A model generated the notes under the pieces. The model was not told where the DNA came from. It ran no database searches and saw nothing but the letters and a program-made list of their open reading frames with translations. Shown here in pieces: positions 34,688 to 43,669 of a stretch of 64,000 bases of DNA. Each line of letters begins with the position of its first letter. Positions within the stretch are counted from its first letter, which is position 1. The position numbers and the translations under genes are program-made. Source of the DNA: UMGS1002 sp964570825 (GTDB lineage: Bacteria > Bacillota > Clostridia > Oscillospirales > CAG-272); the NCBI GenBank assembly GCA_964570825.1, contig CAZMZJ010000004.1:90206-154205 (forward strand), in the 5' to 3' direction.

Positions 34688-36325
34688 TTATTCTGCGGAA
34701 ATAAGGTAAGTGTAAATCGGCTGTCCACCGGGTACGGTCATTATGTCGTGACCGGATCCGAGCGCGCTCTGAAGAACTGCAGACGCGTGTTCTGCTTCGC
34801 TGTCGCTGACGCCTTTTCCGCAATATACAGTTATGATTTCCTTGTCCGCTATCTCGCCCGCGAGCAACCGGAGGCAGTCGTCCATCGAGTCGCACGCATA
34901 CCGCAGCTCGTTGTCGACAAGGCCGATTATCTGGTTCTTCTTAACCTTTATTTTCTCGCCGTCCATTCCTTTGACCGCGTTTGTGATTGCAAGCGATTTG
35001 ATTTCGGACATTGCTTTTGTCATTTTTTTAATATTCGAGTCAAGGTCAAGGTCGCTGTCAAAAGCGATAAGCGCCGATATCCCCTGAGGTATTGTCACGC
35101 TTTTAACCACCTCAACATGAACGCCTTCCGCCATCCTTGCCGCCTGAAGCGCGGTAAGAACGATATTTGAATTGTTCGGCAGAATTATCGCGTTTTCGCA
35201 CGAGAGGTTTTTGAGCGCTTTGAGAAAATCGTCGGCGCTAGGGTTCATGCTCTGTCCGCCGGCGACGATAATATCTGCGCCAAGTTCGCGGAAAACGGCT
35301 CCGAGGCCGTCGCCGTTGGACACGGCTATGATTCCGTATGCTTTTTCGGGAACAGTTACTGTATTTTCGTCGGCGCCGGCAAGCCTGTCGTGCTGAGACC
35401 TCATGTTCTCGATTTTTGACAGCTGTATTTCGCCAAGCTCCATGACGCGTGTAAGCACTGAAAGCGGTTCGTTTGTGTGTACGTGTATTTTGATTATTTC
35501 ATCGTCTTCGGTCATGACCACGCTGTCGCCTATGCCGGACAAATATTCTCTCAGGCTGTTCAGCTTATGCGCCGATACGCCCGGCTTTCTTGCCGCAAGG
35601 CACTCGGTGCAGAAAGCAAAGGTTATTTCCCCGGAGTCGTATTCGCTGAAGTCAGCCGCCGGCTTTGTTAACGCAGAAACGGTCGAATAGCTCTGTCTGC
35701 CGGAATCAAGGTTAATATCTTCATTGAGGACCTTTTTCATTCCGTCGAGCACGGCGGTAAATCCATATCCGCCAGAATCGACCACCTTTGCCCGCTTCAG
35801 GGCCGGGAGCATCTCGGGGGTTTTCTTGAGCGTTTCGTTAGCGGCGAAATGGAACGAGTCCATAAGTTTTATAAGGTCGTCTTCATAAGGTTTTCCGCGC
35901 TGGCGGCAGCATTCGCGCATTACCGTCAGTATAGTTCCTTCGACTGGTTTGAGCACCGCTTTCCGCGCTTCCTCGGCTCCGGTTCGGAAGGCTTCGGTCA
36001 AAAGACGCGCGTCTGCTTCCTCGTGTCCGGCAAATGTCTTTGCAACTCCTCTGAAAAACAGGGATAGTATGACGCCCGAGTTCCCGCGCGCCGCCCGCAT
36101 CATGTCGCGCGCAGATGCTTCAGAATACTCGGCAAGATTTTTTGTCTCCTTTCTTTTTGCGGTGCGAGCCGCGTCGATGGTCATGTACATGTTTGTGCCC
36201 GTGTCTCCGTCAGGGACCGGGAACACATTCAGGCTGTTTATTTCATCTTTTTTATTTTCAAGGGCGAGAGCCGCGCCGCAGAGCATTCTGCGGTACATCT
36301 CTCCGTCAATTTTCGTTATGGACAT
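34688..36325 (-). CDS. fakA: Fatty acid kinase FakA-like (DAK2 domain)
   Basis: Phosphorylates fatty acids bound to FakB for use in membrane lipid synthesis. The 545-aa length matches FakA/YloV. The N-terminal Dak2-type kinase domain has NVFPVPDGDTGTNMYMT with nucleotide/Mg Asp residues, and ARGNSGVILSLFFRG. The rest contains VDSGGYGF, KIHVHTN and IVAGGQSMNPSADD, which are family hallmarks. The ATG has AGAGGT upstream. The pairing with a DegV protein in one unit supports the function. YloU/Asp23, often nearby, is absent here. Confidence 0.93.
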   Translation of the reverse strand: MSITKIDGEMYRRMLCGAALALENKKDEINSLNVFPVPDGDTGTNMYMTIDAARTAKRKETKNLAEYSEASARDMMRAARGNSGVILSLFFRGVAKTFAGHEEADARLLTEAFRTGAEEARKAVLKPVEGTILTVMRECCRQRGKPYEDDLIKLMDSFHFAANETLKKTPEMLPALKRAKVVDSGGYGFTAVLDGMKKVLNEDINLDSGRQSYSTVSALTKPAADFSEYDSGEITFAFCTECLAARKPGVSAHKLNSLREYLSGIGDSVVMTEDDEIIKIHVHTNEPLSVLTRVMELGEIQLSKIENMRSQHDRLAGADENTVTVPEKAYGIIAVSNGDGLGAVFRELGADIIVAGGQSMNPSADDFLKALKNLSCENAIILPNNSNIVLTALQAARMAEGVHVEVVKSVTIPQGISALIAFDSDLDLDSNIKKMTKAMSEIKSLAITNAVKGMDGEKIKVKKNQIIGLVDNELRYACDSMDDCLRLLAGEIADKEIITVYCGKGVSDSEAEHASAVLQSALGSGHDIMTVPGGQPIYTYLISAE

Positions 36326-36418
36326 AAATTACCTCTCTTCCCACACAACATGACAGCCTCCGGAGATAATCATAAGAGGCGTATTTTGGGAGATTAAATG
36401 ACCATGGCCGTTTGATTT

Positions 36419-36715
36419 TTATCTGCGTGTGGCCAGTTTGTATAATCCGATGCAGGCGGCCGATAGAATAACAGTGCCTATGGCAAGCTCGGTAAAATAG
36501 CTCCTGCGGATTTTTTTAACAACTTCGGCATAATGATAATTGCTGCGCGTATCCGGATCCTGCATGGCGCGGGCAACATGACGGATGTGTGTGTAATATT
36601 CGCGGCACGAGGGGCATTTCTCAAGATGCGCCTCGATGGCGGCGGCGGTTTTCGGGTTCACGGTTTTATCGTCGTATAAAGGAAGAAGATCACGGACGAT
36701 ACTGCAGTTACTCAT
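36419..36715 (-). CDS. Zinc-finger anti-sigma factor
   Basis: A 98-aa membrane protein. The N-terminus carries the ZAS-type zinc motif HLEKCPSCREYY, and one membrane helix lies near residues 72-92 (ELAIGTVILSAACIGLYKL). It should bind and hold the ECF sigma factor encoded just upstream. The ATG at 36715 lies inside the end of the sigma gene (overlap 8 bp) with GGAGG upstream, so translation is coupled. There is almost no extracellular part, so the signal is probably sensed in the membrane or through a partner. Confidence 0.85.
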   Translation of the reverse strand: MSNCSIVRDLLPLYDDKTVNPKTAAAIEAHLEKCPSCREYYTHIRHVARAMQDPDTRSNYHYAEVVKKIRRSYFTELAIGTVILSAACIGLYKLATRR

Positions 36716-37214
36716 GCAGCAACACCTCCTTGATATGGTTTTTTGCACGGAAGAAGATTACTTTTGCCGAACTCACCGATATATTCAGCTGTCTTGCTAT
36801 TTCCTCATATGAAAGCTCGCCGTAAATTCTTAAAATGAGAACTTCGCTGTACTTTTTCGGCATCTGTCCGATTGCGCGGCGGACGCGCTCGATGTCAACC
36901 TCGCGCATAAGACGGTATCCCGGTTCCTCGGAAATGGGGGCCGCCAAATCCGAGATGTACAGATCGATTACCATAGATTCGTTTTTCATTTTCCTTAGAT
37001 ATTTGAAAAACATATTTTTGGCGATAGCCGCAAGCCATGTGAACATTTCGCATTGTCCGTTATATCTTTTGAGCGACTTGTATGCCTCGAAGAATGTATC
37101 CTGTGTCAGATCCTCCGCAGCGACAGGGTCTCTGCAGAGCTTGAAAAGAAACGCATAAACGCGTTTGTAATGCTCCAGATAGATTTGTTCAAACTCGAGC
37201 TCTGACTTGTTCAC
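36708..37214 (-). CDS. ECF-type RNA polymerase sigma factor
   Basis: A 168-aa sigma-70 family protein. Region 2 has DLTQDTFFEAYKSLKRYNG and TWLAAIAKNMFFKYLRK; region 4 has LILRIYGELSYEEIARQLNISVSSAKVIFFRAKNHIKE. The start is a GTG at 37214 with GGAGGT 6 nt upstream. It forms a two-gene unit with the anti-sigma gene. A TGTAAC element (37274-37269, minus strand) could be the -35 of an autoregulated promoter, but no clear -10 was found. Confidence 0.9.
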   Translation of the reverse strand: MNKSELEFEQIYLEHYKRVYAFLFKLCRDPVAAEDLTQDTFFEAYKSLKRYNGQCEMFTWLAAIAKNMFFKYLRKMKNESMVIDLYISDLAAPISEEPGYRLMREVDIERVRRAIGQMPKKYSEVLILRIYGELSYEEIARQLNISVSSAKVIFFRAKNHIKEVLLHE

Positions 37215-37378
37215 GACGCACCTCCTTCGCGCGCTGTACGCATTGTTAATACCCGATAAATAAAAAAAGTTACAAAAAAGTTAATAAATTAGTAATAATT
37301 TTATTATATTTCACATCCTGCATTCCATTCATACGGCATATTATGGCGCAGGACTCATTATATGTCAAAAAATGAAGA

Positions 37379-37406
37379 AGAGACTGACCAAAGACAGTCA
37401 GTCTCT
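37379..37406. terminator. Terminator of the aromatic operon
   Basis: AGAGACTGAC and GTCAGTCTCT form a 10-bp perfect stem with an 8-nt loop. On the minus strand it is followed by TCTTCATTTTTT, just after aroQ. Confidence 0.8.
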
Positions 37407-37416
37407 TTGCTCCGGC

Positions 37417-37851
37417 TCAATTATATAGCCGATTTATGAGAATGTCAATAGCATCTTTATAGCCGTCAAAATGCCGCCCCATGACAGTCGCCATGCAGGC
37501 TTCAGAGGTGTATGAGTGCCGGCGGTATGGCTCACGCGCCTTTATGTCGGATAAATGCACCTCGACTGCGGGTATGCCGACGGCCTTGAGCGCGTCGGGT
37601 ATTGCGATGCTTGTATGGGTGTAGGCTGCCGGGTTTATGACTATACCGTCATATATTCCGTATGCCTCCTGTATTCTGTCTACTATAGCGCCTTCGTGGT
37701 TGGACTGAAAAAAGTCCACGTCCACATTCTTTTCGGCGCAGTATGAGCTCAGCATATCTTCAAGCTCGGCAAGAGTACGGCTGCCGTATATCGCCGGCTC
37801 GCGTATGCCGAGCATATTAAGATTAGGGCCGTTTATTATAAGCAGCTTCAT
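37417..37851 (-). CDS. aroQ: 3-dehydroquinate dehydratase, type II
   Basis: Third step of the shikimate pathway, 3-dehydroquinate to 3-dehydroshikimate. The 144-aa size fits the dodecameric type II enzyme. Visible are INGPNLNMLGIREPAIYG (catalytic Tyr), FFQSNHEGAIVDRI, INPAAYTHTSIAI and VEVHLSDIKAREPYRRHSYTS. It is the last gene of the operon and overlaps the aroE-aroK gene by 4 bp (ATGA). Confidence 0.95.
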   Translation of the reverse strand: MKLLIINGPNLNMLGIREPAIYGSRTLAELEDMLSSYCAEKNVDVDFFQSNHEGAIVDRIQEAYGIYDGIVINPAAYTHTSIAIPDALKAVGIPAVEVHLSDIKAREPYRRHSYTSEACMATVMGRHFDGYKDAIDILINRLYN

Positions 37852-39074
37852 ATTTCAAGCTCCTTTTTGATTGCTTTTGCGGTTTCCCGCAGATCGCCGG
37901 CGCGGAAGGTCAGGTCCGCCCATGCGCGGTAAAGCGGCATCCGCTGCGCGTAAAGCGCCTCAATGCCGACAGCCTTTGACAACGGGCGGCCCTCAACGTT
38001 CAGCCTCTTTATGTCGCAGTCAAGGAAGACGCATATGCTGTTCTGGCGGATGAGATTTTGGTTCTCGGGCACGGTTACCGCTCCGCCGCCCGTGGCGATT
38101 ATTATGCCGCTTTCTTTCGACACCTTGCGCAGCGCCTCTGTTTCGAGTCTGCGGAAATGTTCCTGTCCATGCTTTTCGAAGATTTCAGGTATGCTCATGC
38201 CGGCCATATCTGCAATCAGCAAGTCGGTGTCGACCATCGGCCGGCCGGTCAGCTCCGAAAGATACTGCGCCGTGGTCGTCTTTCCGCAGCCCGGCATTCC
38301 GATCAGGGCGATGTTGAGCGTCTTCCGGCGCATTTTAACGGCAATCCTGTCTGCAAGATCCGGGGGATATGTTTTCCCGGTGAAAAGCTCCGCCGCGCGG
38401 ACAGCCTGAAAAGTGAGCATGGAAAGTCCGTTGCGCGCCGGTATCCCGAGGTCTTCCGCCTGAAGCAGCAGCGCGGTTTTCGCCGGGTTGTAGATCAGGT
38501 CAAGCACAAGGCGGCAGGAGGGGAAAAGGGAAAGGTCAACCGGAGAGTTGCCGTTATCAGGGTACATGCCGACCGGCGTGGCGTTTACAATCAGCTCGGC
38601 GTCGGAATGCTTGGACAGGTCGTCGTAATCGTAGCTGACGCCGCCCGAGCGCGAAACTACGATATAGGGTATTCTGCAGTCGGAAAGAACTGCGCAGACC
38701 GTTTTGCCCGCGCCGCCGGAGCCCAGCACCAGCGCTTTTCTGCCGATGAATTTTTCCGCATCAGCTCCGAGAAGATGCAAAAAGCCGTCGTAGTCTGTGT
38801 TGTCTCCGCGCCATCCCCCGTCCGGCAGACGCGTCATAGTATTGACGCTGCCGATAGACCTCGCCTTGTCTGACAGCTCCCGGCAGAGCGGAATTACATC
38901 CTTTTTATACGGTATTGTAACATTGAAGCCGTCAAGCCCGGTGCTTTCGATAAATCCTGTGACCTCGTCCGGCTCGAGGGGATAAAGATTATATTCATAA
39001 TCCCCTATTATTGAGTGTATCGCCGGAGAGAAGCTGTGCCCGAGATGACGCCCGATAAGTCCGAACCCGCCCAT
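37848..39074 (-). CDS. aroEK: Shikimate dehydrogenase-shikimate kinase fusion
   Basis: One 408-aa chain joins two consecutive steps. Residues 1-245 are AroE: GRHLGHSFSPAIHS, NVTIPYKKDV (catalytic Lys), NTDYDGF, LGSGGAGKTVCAVL (NADP site), NATPVGMYP and NGLSMLTFQA. Residues 250-408 are AroK: LIGMPGCGKTTTAQYL (Walker A), VDTDLLI, GGGAV and a lid RPLSKAVG. Separate enzymes are the usual form in Bacillus; fusion would place kinase next to its substrate. GAGGTGG precedes the ATG at 39074. It starts one base after pheA ends. Confidence 0.93.
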   Translation of the reverse strand: MGGFGLIGRHLGHSFSPAIHSIIGDYEYNLYPLEPDEVTGFIESTGLDGFNVTIPYKKDVIPLCRELSDKARSIGSVNTMTRLPDGGWRGDNTDYDGFLHLLGADAEKFIGRKALVLGSGGAGKTVCAVLSDCRIPYIVVSRSGGVSYDYDDLSKHSDAELIVNATPVGMYPDNGNSPVDLSLFPSCRLVLDLIYNPAKTALLLQAEDLGIPARNGLSMLTFQAVRAAELFTGKTYPPDLADRIAVKMRRKTLNIALIGMPGCGKTTTAQYLSELTGRPMVDTDLLIADMAGMSIPEIFEKHGQEHFRRLETEALRKVSKESGIIIATGGGAVTVPENQNLIRQNSICVFLDCDIKRLNVEGRPLSKAVGIEALYAQRMPLYRAWADLTFRAGDLRETAKAIKKELEI

Positions 39075-39075
39075 T

Positions 39076-40218
39076 TTATACCACCTCGGAATAGCTTCCG
39101 AGATATTTTAAGGAGGTCACCGCTCCCGAGAGATCATCAAAAACACGAAGGAATTCGTCAGAGTAAACCGAAGTGTCAAGATCGAAGTAAAACATGAACT
39201 CGAAGTCGGAATTTGCCAGCGGGCGGCTTTCAAGCTTTATAAGGTTTATGCCGAGGGCGTAAAAACGCGAGAGGACGTGATAGAGCGAGCCGCAGCGGTT
39301 CGGAAGGACGAGCATCAGGCTCGTGCGGTTGGCTCCGGGGTAAATCTCAAGTTTTTTTGAAATGCAGATAAAACGTGTGAAGTTACTGCCCTTGTCCTGA
39401 ACAGAGACGGCAAGACAGTCAAGACCGTAAAGCTCGGCGCAGCTGCGGGAGGATATGGCGGCGATATCGTCGCGCCCCGAGTCAAGCACGAGCTTTGACG
39501 CTTCTGCGGTGTTCGCGCAAGCGGTTATCTTAACGTTTTTCAGGCTTTTGAGAAAGCCCTGGCACTGGGCAAGCGCCTGTTCGTGCGATACGATTTCCCT
39601 GATTCCATCCAGTGTTGTGCCGCGTTTTGCAAGCAGGCAGTGATCAACCTTGACGCGGCATGAACGGACAATGTAAAACTCGTATTCCATCATCAGATCA
39701 TAAATACGGCTGACAGAGCCCGCGGTACTGTTCTCAAGCGGCAGTATCCCGTATCTGCAGAGCCCCTGCCCGACAGCCGAGAAGACCTTGTCGAAGGTGT
39801 TGAAGTACATTATATTGCCGTTCGGAAAGATTCTTTCGGCGGCAATCTGAGAATATGCTCCCTCAACGCCCTGGCAGGCGACCAGCGGACGGACGGGAAA
39901 CCGGGCGTCGGTGTTTGCAATGGCGTCCTTTATCAGGTCCTTTATCGGCGAGCCGCCCGCGACAACGCGGTTCTGTACCGAGCGCGAGAGATCAAAGATG
40001 ACCGAAAAAAGGGCGTCGGTAATGCGCGCGTTTTCCTCTCCGACGCGCGAGGCGATATCGGAGAGCTTCTGGCGTTCGCGCTGCGGGTCATATACCGGCA
40101 GGCTGTTCTTCTTTTTATATTCCGCAATTTCCTTCGCAATTTCCATGCGCTTCATTATAAGATCGGCTATCTGAGAGTCTATTCCGTCGATCGAGGTTCT
40201 TAAATCCTTAAGCTCCAT
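39076..40218 (-). CDS. pheA: Bifunctional chorismate mutase-prephenate dehydratase
   Basis: Makes phenylpyruvate from chorismate. Residues 1-85 are an AroQ-class chorismate mutase (LRTSIDGIDSQIADLIMKRMEIAKEI, VYDPQRERQ). Residues 110-290 are prephenate dehydratase (GVEGAYSQIAAERIF, LPLENSTAGSV, DKGSNFTRF). The ACT domain at the end holds NRTSLMLVLPNRCGSLYHVLSRF and LIKLESRPL, the phenylalanine-binding motif, so feedback inhibition by Phe is expected. Length 380 aa. GAGGAG precedes the ATG. It follows aroC by 2 bp. Confidence 0.95.
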   Translation of the reverse strand: MELKDLRTSIDGIDSQIADLIMKRMEIAKEIAEYKKKNSLPVYDPQRERQKLSDIASRVGEENARITDALFSVIFDLSRSVQNRVVAGGSPIKDLIKDAIANTDARFPVRPLVACQGVEGAYSQIAAERIFPNGNIMYFNTFDKVFSAVGQGLCRYGILPLENSTAGSVSRIYDLMMEYEFYIVRSCRVKVDHCLLAKRGTTLDGIREIVSHEQALAQCQGFLKSLKNVKITACANTAEASKLVLDSGRDDIAAISSRSCAELYGLDCLAVSVQDKGSNFTRFICISKKLEIYPGANRTSLMLVLPNRCGSLYHVLSRFYALGINLIKLESRPLANSDFEFMFYFDLDTSVYSDEFLRVFDDLSGAVTSLKYLGSYSEVV

Positions 40219-40220
40219 AT

Positions 40221-41315
40221 TTACTCCTCTGTTAATTTGTTTGCTATCAGTGCGTCGTATACGGCTATTGCCGCAGCCGCCTCGACAACCGGTACGGCGC
40301 GGGGAAGAATGCAGGGGTCGTGCCGGCCGAGAATACGCAGTTCCTTTTCATTCTTTTGGCTGATGCTGACGGTTGTCTGAGGGGCGGAGATCGAGGGCGT
40401 CGGCTTTATCGCGGCGCGGAAGACGAGCGGCATTCCGGAGGTGATGCCGCCGAGTATGCCCCCATGGTTGTTGGTTGACGTGCGGATTTCTCCGTCCCTC
40501 ATGATGAACGCGTCGTTGTTCCGGCTTCCGGTGAGCGAAGCGCACTCGAATCCGTTTCCAAACTCAATTCCTTTGACGGCAGGTATGCCGAAAATTACCG
40601 ATGCGATTTTATTTTCCATCCCGCCAAACATCGGCTCGCCCACTCCTGCCGGAAGCCCGGTTACGGCGCATTCGATAACGCCGCCCACCGAGTCTTTGGC
40701 CTCTCTTGCCGATTCGATCCGCTCCGCCATCATGCGCCCGGCTTCCGGATTGATGACTGTCAGCGGCCAGCGGACAAGACTGTCAAAGTCGGATTTGCAG
40801 ACGCCTGCCGGGTCGAACCTGGCGTCGCGCACGTCCGCGATGCGCTCGATGTGGGCGCCGATATATATGCCGCGCGCGGCGAGAATCTGAATGATTATTC
40901 CGCCCGCAACACAAAGCGGCGCGGTAAGCCGCCCGGAAAAGTGGCCGCCGCCCGAGAAGTCGGCAAAGCCCCTGTATTTTACGGCTGCGGTGTAGTCCGC
41001 ATGTCCGGGTCGGGGAGTGTCCGAGTATTCAGAGTAGTCGCCGGGGCGGACGTCGGTGTTCTTTATCAGGGCGCAGAGCGGCGCGCCGCAGAGAATATTT
41101 CCGATAATTCCCGATTGAAACTCAATTTTATCGGCTTCGGCGCGCGGCGTAGTCAGTCCGCCCTGTCCCGGCGCGCGGCGGCGCATGAAAGCGTCGAGGG
41201 CGTCGAGGTTGACCGCAAATCCGGCCGGCAGTCCGTCAACCACCACACCGACCGAAGCCGAATGCGACTGCCCGAAAATTGACACGCGTATGTTTTCGCC
41301 ATAGCATGAGCTCAT
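40221..41315 (-). CDS. aroC: Chorismate synthase
   Basis: Last common step, EPSP to chorismate, with reduced FMN. All signatures are present: FGQSHSASVGVVVDGLPAG, RRAPGQGGLTTPRAEAD, RPGHADYTAAVKYRG and SGGGHFSGRLTAPL, then NNHGGILGGITSGMPLV near the end. The 364-aa length is normal. AGGAGG lies 9 nt before the ATG at 41315, 6 bp after aroA. Confidence 0.96.
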   Translation of the reverse strand: MSSCYGENIRVSIFGQSHSASVGVVVDGLPAGFAVNLDALDAFMRRRAPGQGGLTTPRAEADKIEFQSGIIGNILCGAPLCALIKNTDVRPGDYSEYSDTPRPGHADYTAAVKYRGFADFSGGGHFSGRLTAPLCVAGGIIIQILAARGIYIGAHIERIADVRDARFDPAGVCKSDFDSLVRWPLTVINPEAGRMMAERIESAREAKDSVGGVIECAVTGLPAGVGEPMFGGMENKIASVIFGIPAVKGIEFGNGFECASLTGSRNNDAFIMRDGEIRTSTNNHGGILGGITSGMPLVFRAAIKPTPSISAPQTTVSISQKNEKELRILGRHDPCILPRAVPVVEAAAAIAVYDALIANKLTEE

Positions 41316-41321
41316 ATTTTG

Positions 41322-42605
41322 TCAGCCTCCTGTCGTTATCAAAACTTCACCGCCGAGAGCGGCAAAATCGTCAAAAAACATCGGATAGGATTTTCCAGTC
41401 GCCTCCGCACCGTAAATTTCTATTTGCCGGCGGCATATAACCGACGCGACGGCCGCAGTCATGGCGATGCGGTGGTCGCCGAACGAACTCGCCGCGCCGC
41501 CTTCAAGGCTTCCGCTGCCGGTTATAATGATTGTGTCGCCTGACGCCTCGGCGTGTCCTCCGAGACTGTTGACGGTTTCGCAGACGGCGCTTATACGGTC
41601 GCTTTCCTTCAGGCGCAGGCGTCCGGCATTGTTTATTACTGTTACGCCTTCGGCAGCAGCCGCAACGGCGGAAAGAGGCGGGATCAGGTCTGGAATATTG
41701 CCGGCGTCAATTGTGATGCCGTGCAATATTCCCGGCTTTACCGTTACATGATTTTCATGTATTGATACTCCGGCGCCGAAGCGCTTAAGAATTTCGCAGA
41801 CCTCGCTGTCGCCTTGTACGGTGCCGGTCTTAAGCCCGGTTATTGTTATGCCGCTGCCGCGCATGGCCCCGGCAGAGAGCCAGACGGCGGCGTTTGACCA
41901 GTCTGCTTCCGGGATCAGTTCATGCGGCGTGACATATTTCTGTCCGCCGGGGATAATGAATCCGGTTCGGGTGCCGATTATTTTTACCGAAAACTCCCGC
42001 AGTACCGAGAGCGTCAGTTCAATGTACCCGGCGGACTGCACCTCGCCGGTGACAATAAGCTCGCTGTCACCGTCCAGCATCGGCAGAGCAAGCAGCAGTC
42101 CGCTGATGAACTGCGACGAGACGCCGCCGGAAACGACAAATTTTCCGGGAGTGAGTTTTCCGCGTATTTTTACATTCGTTCCGCCTTTTCCTTCAACTGA
42201 TACCCCGTGGTTTTCAAGAACGCGCCATAATTCGTCCATCGGGCGTCCGGGAAGCCTGCCAAAAAGACGGAACTCGGCATTCTTCCCGAGAGCGGCTGCG
42301 ACAGGAACGAGAAAACGGTAGGTTGAGCCGCTCTCGCCGCAGTCGAGCGCCGCCAGCGGCTGACCGATGTTTTTTTCAACAGGGCATATTGCAAAGCCGC
42401 TGTCCGAAAGTTTTATATCGGCGCCAAGAGTGTTTAGGCAGCGTACTGTAGCCCCGATGTCACCGGAAATCACACGGCAGGGCAGGTATGCGTTTTGCCG
42501 GTTTCCAAGCGAGGCGCAGATGAGCAGCCGGTGCACGTGCGACTTTGATTCTATCGCAGAAAGCTCACCCGAGAGGGGTCGAGGTGTGATGACCGCTTTC
42601 ATCAT
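41322..42605 (-). CDS. aroA: EPSP synthase (3-phosphoshikimate 1-carboxyvinyltransferase)
   Basis: Joins PEP to shikimate 3-phosphate. Family motifs: SKSHVHRLLICASLG (Lys/Ser substrate site), CGESGSTYRFLVPVAAALG, GRPMDELWRVLENHG, SSQFISGLLLALP and LKESDRISAV, then FGDHRIAMTAAV. The PEP-loop reads CGESGSTYR where typical class I enzymes have NAGTAMR, so glyphosate response may be unlike E. coli. 427 aa. The ATG overlaps aroB's stop by 4 bp. Confidence 0.95.
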   Translation of the reverse strand: MMKAVITPRPLSGELSAIESKSHVHRLLICASLGNRQNAYLPCRVISGDIGATVRCLNTLGADIKLSDSGFAICPVEKNIGQPLAALDCGESGSTYRFLVPVAAALGKNAEFRLFGRLPGRPMDELWRVLENHGVSVEGKGGTNVKIRGKLTPGKFVVSGGVSSQFISGLLLALPMLDGDSELIVTGEVQSAGYIELTLSVLREFSVKIIGTRTGFIIPGGQKYVTPHELIPEADWSNAAVWLSAGAMRGSGITITGLKTGTVQGDSEVCEILKRFGAGVSIHENHVTVKPGILHGITIDAGNIPDLIPPLSAVAAAAEGVTVINNAGRLRLKESDRISAVCETVNSLGGHAEASGDTIIITGSGSLEGGAASSFGDHRIAMTAAVASVICRRQIEIYGAEATGKSYPMFFDDFAALGGEVLITTGG

Positions 42606-43669
42606 GACTGCACCTCAAGACCGAGAGAAAGAAACTCGCGTGCCTCGCCAACAGGCAAATTTTTAAGCTCGCATAGGCCGATACGGCGGGGAACAACAAG
42701 AGTGATGCGCTCCTGCAAGCGTTTTTTGTCGGAAAGCACGGCGTCAAAAAGCTCGTCGGCTTTATATGACGTGACTGTCGGAAGGCTTGCTTCTTTGAGA
42801 GCGTTTTCAAGAGAGTCAAGACAGTCATGCCCGCACAGCCCTTTTCTGACGGAAGCCCTTGTAATTATCATCATCCCGGCGGCGACAGCGCTGCCGTGGG
42901 GAATCGCGTAACTGCTGCATTTTTCGATGGCGTGCCCGAATGTATGCCCGAAATTGAGCAGCTGCCGCAGCCCTGTATCCCGCTCGTCAACAGTCACTAT
43001 ATCGCGTTTGATTTCAACGCAGCGGCAGATGATTTCTTCTATGACGGATGTTCCAAGCGGCATATTGAGCAGCGAGGCGTCGCGGATAAAGGCGTACTTT
43101 ATCACCTCTGCGCAGCCATTTGAAAATTCGGCGGGAGGAAGGGTCGATAAAGCGTCGGTATCGCAGACGACAAGATCCGGCTGATAGAATGCCCCGGCAA
43201 GATTTTTACCGGCGTCGAGGTTGACAGCGGTTTTCCCGCCCACAGAGGAATCGACAGCAGCGAGCAGCGAAGTCGGAAGCTGCACAAGCCCTGTGCCGCG
43301 CATATAAAGAGCCGCTGCAAGCCCGGCAAGGTCGCCCGCAACGCCGCCGCCGATGGCAAAGACGGTGTCTGCCCTTGTCAGCTTCGATTCAGCCATGAAG
43401 TTCAGCAGCGAAATAAGGTTTTCGGCGTTCTTTGACTTCTCTCCGGCCGGGAAAACATATTTTACCGGATCAAATCCCGCGCCGCGCAGCGAAGCGTCAA
43501 GCCGGTCGGCGTAAATCCTGACGACATTTGAATCGGTTACAATCAACGCGCGCCCGGGGCGGCGCACTTCAGCCGCGAGCGGGCCGGCGCTTTCAAGGAT
43601 GCCCGGGCCGATTATAACATCATACTTTTTTGAAGGGGTGTTTACCTCAACCTTTTTTATTGCTTTTAT
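42602..43669 (-). CDS. aroB: 3-dehydroquinate synthase
   Basis: Converts DAHP to 3-dehydroquinate with NAD and a metal. Motifs: VFAIGGGVAGDLAGLAAALYMRGTGLVQLPTSLLAAVDSSVGGKTAVN, NGCAEVIKYAFI, and LLNFGHTFGHAIE. The start is unusual. Homology to the family begins at about KKVEVNTPSKKYDVIIGPG. An AAGGAGGAGG site at 43688-43679 (minus strand) is 9 nt from an ATA codon at 43669, and no ATG, GTG or TTG lies in frame between. Conventional starts at 43708 (TTG) or 43726 (ATG) lie upstream of that site and lack their own. I place the start at ATA 43669, about 355 aa; a longer start cannot be excluded. Confidence 0.9.
   Translation of the reverse strand: MKAIKKVEVNTPSKKYDVIIGPGILESAGPLAAEVRRPGRALIVTDSNVVRIYADRLDASLRGAGFDPVKYVFPAGEKSKNAENLISLLNFMAESKLTRADTVFAIGGGVAGDLAGLAAALYMRGTGLVQLPTSLLAAVDSSVGGKTAVNLDAGKNLAGAFYQPDLVVCDTDALSTLPPAEFSNGCAEVIKYAFIRDASLLNMPLGTSVIEEIICRCVEIKRDIVTVDERDTGLRQLLNFGHTFGHAIEKCSSYAIPHGSAVAAGMMIITRASVRKGLCGHDCLDSLENALKEASLPTVTSYKADELFDAVLSDKKRLQERITLVVPRRIGLCELKNLPVGEAREFLSLGLEVQS

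Noticed and set aside
34621..34728. N-terminal extension of the DegV protein
   Set aside because: The extension overlaps fakA and the internal ATG at 34620 has an ideal ribosome site and matches the family start.
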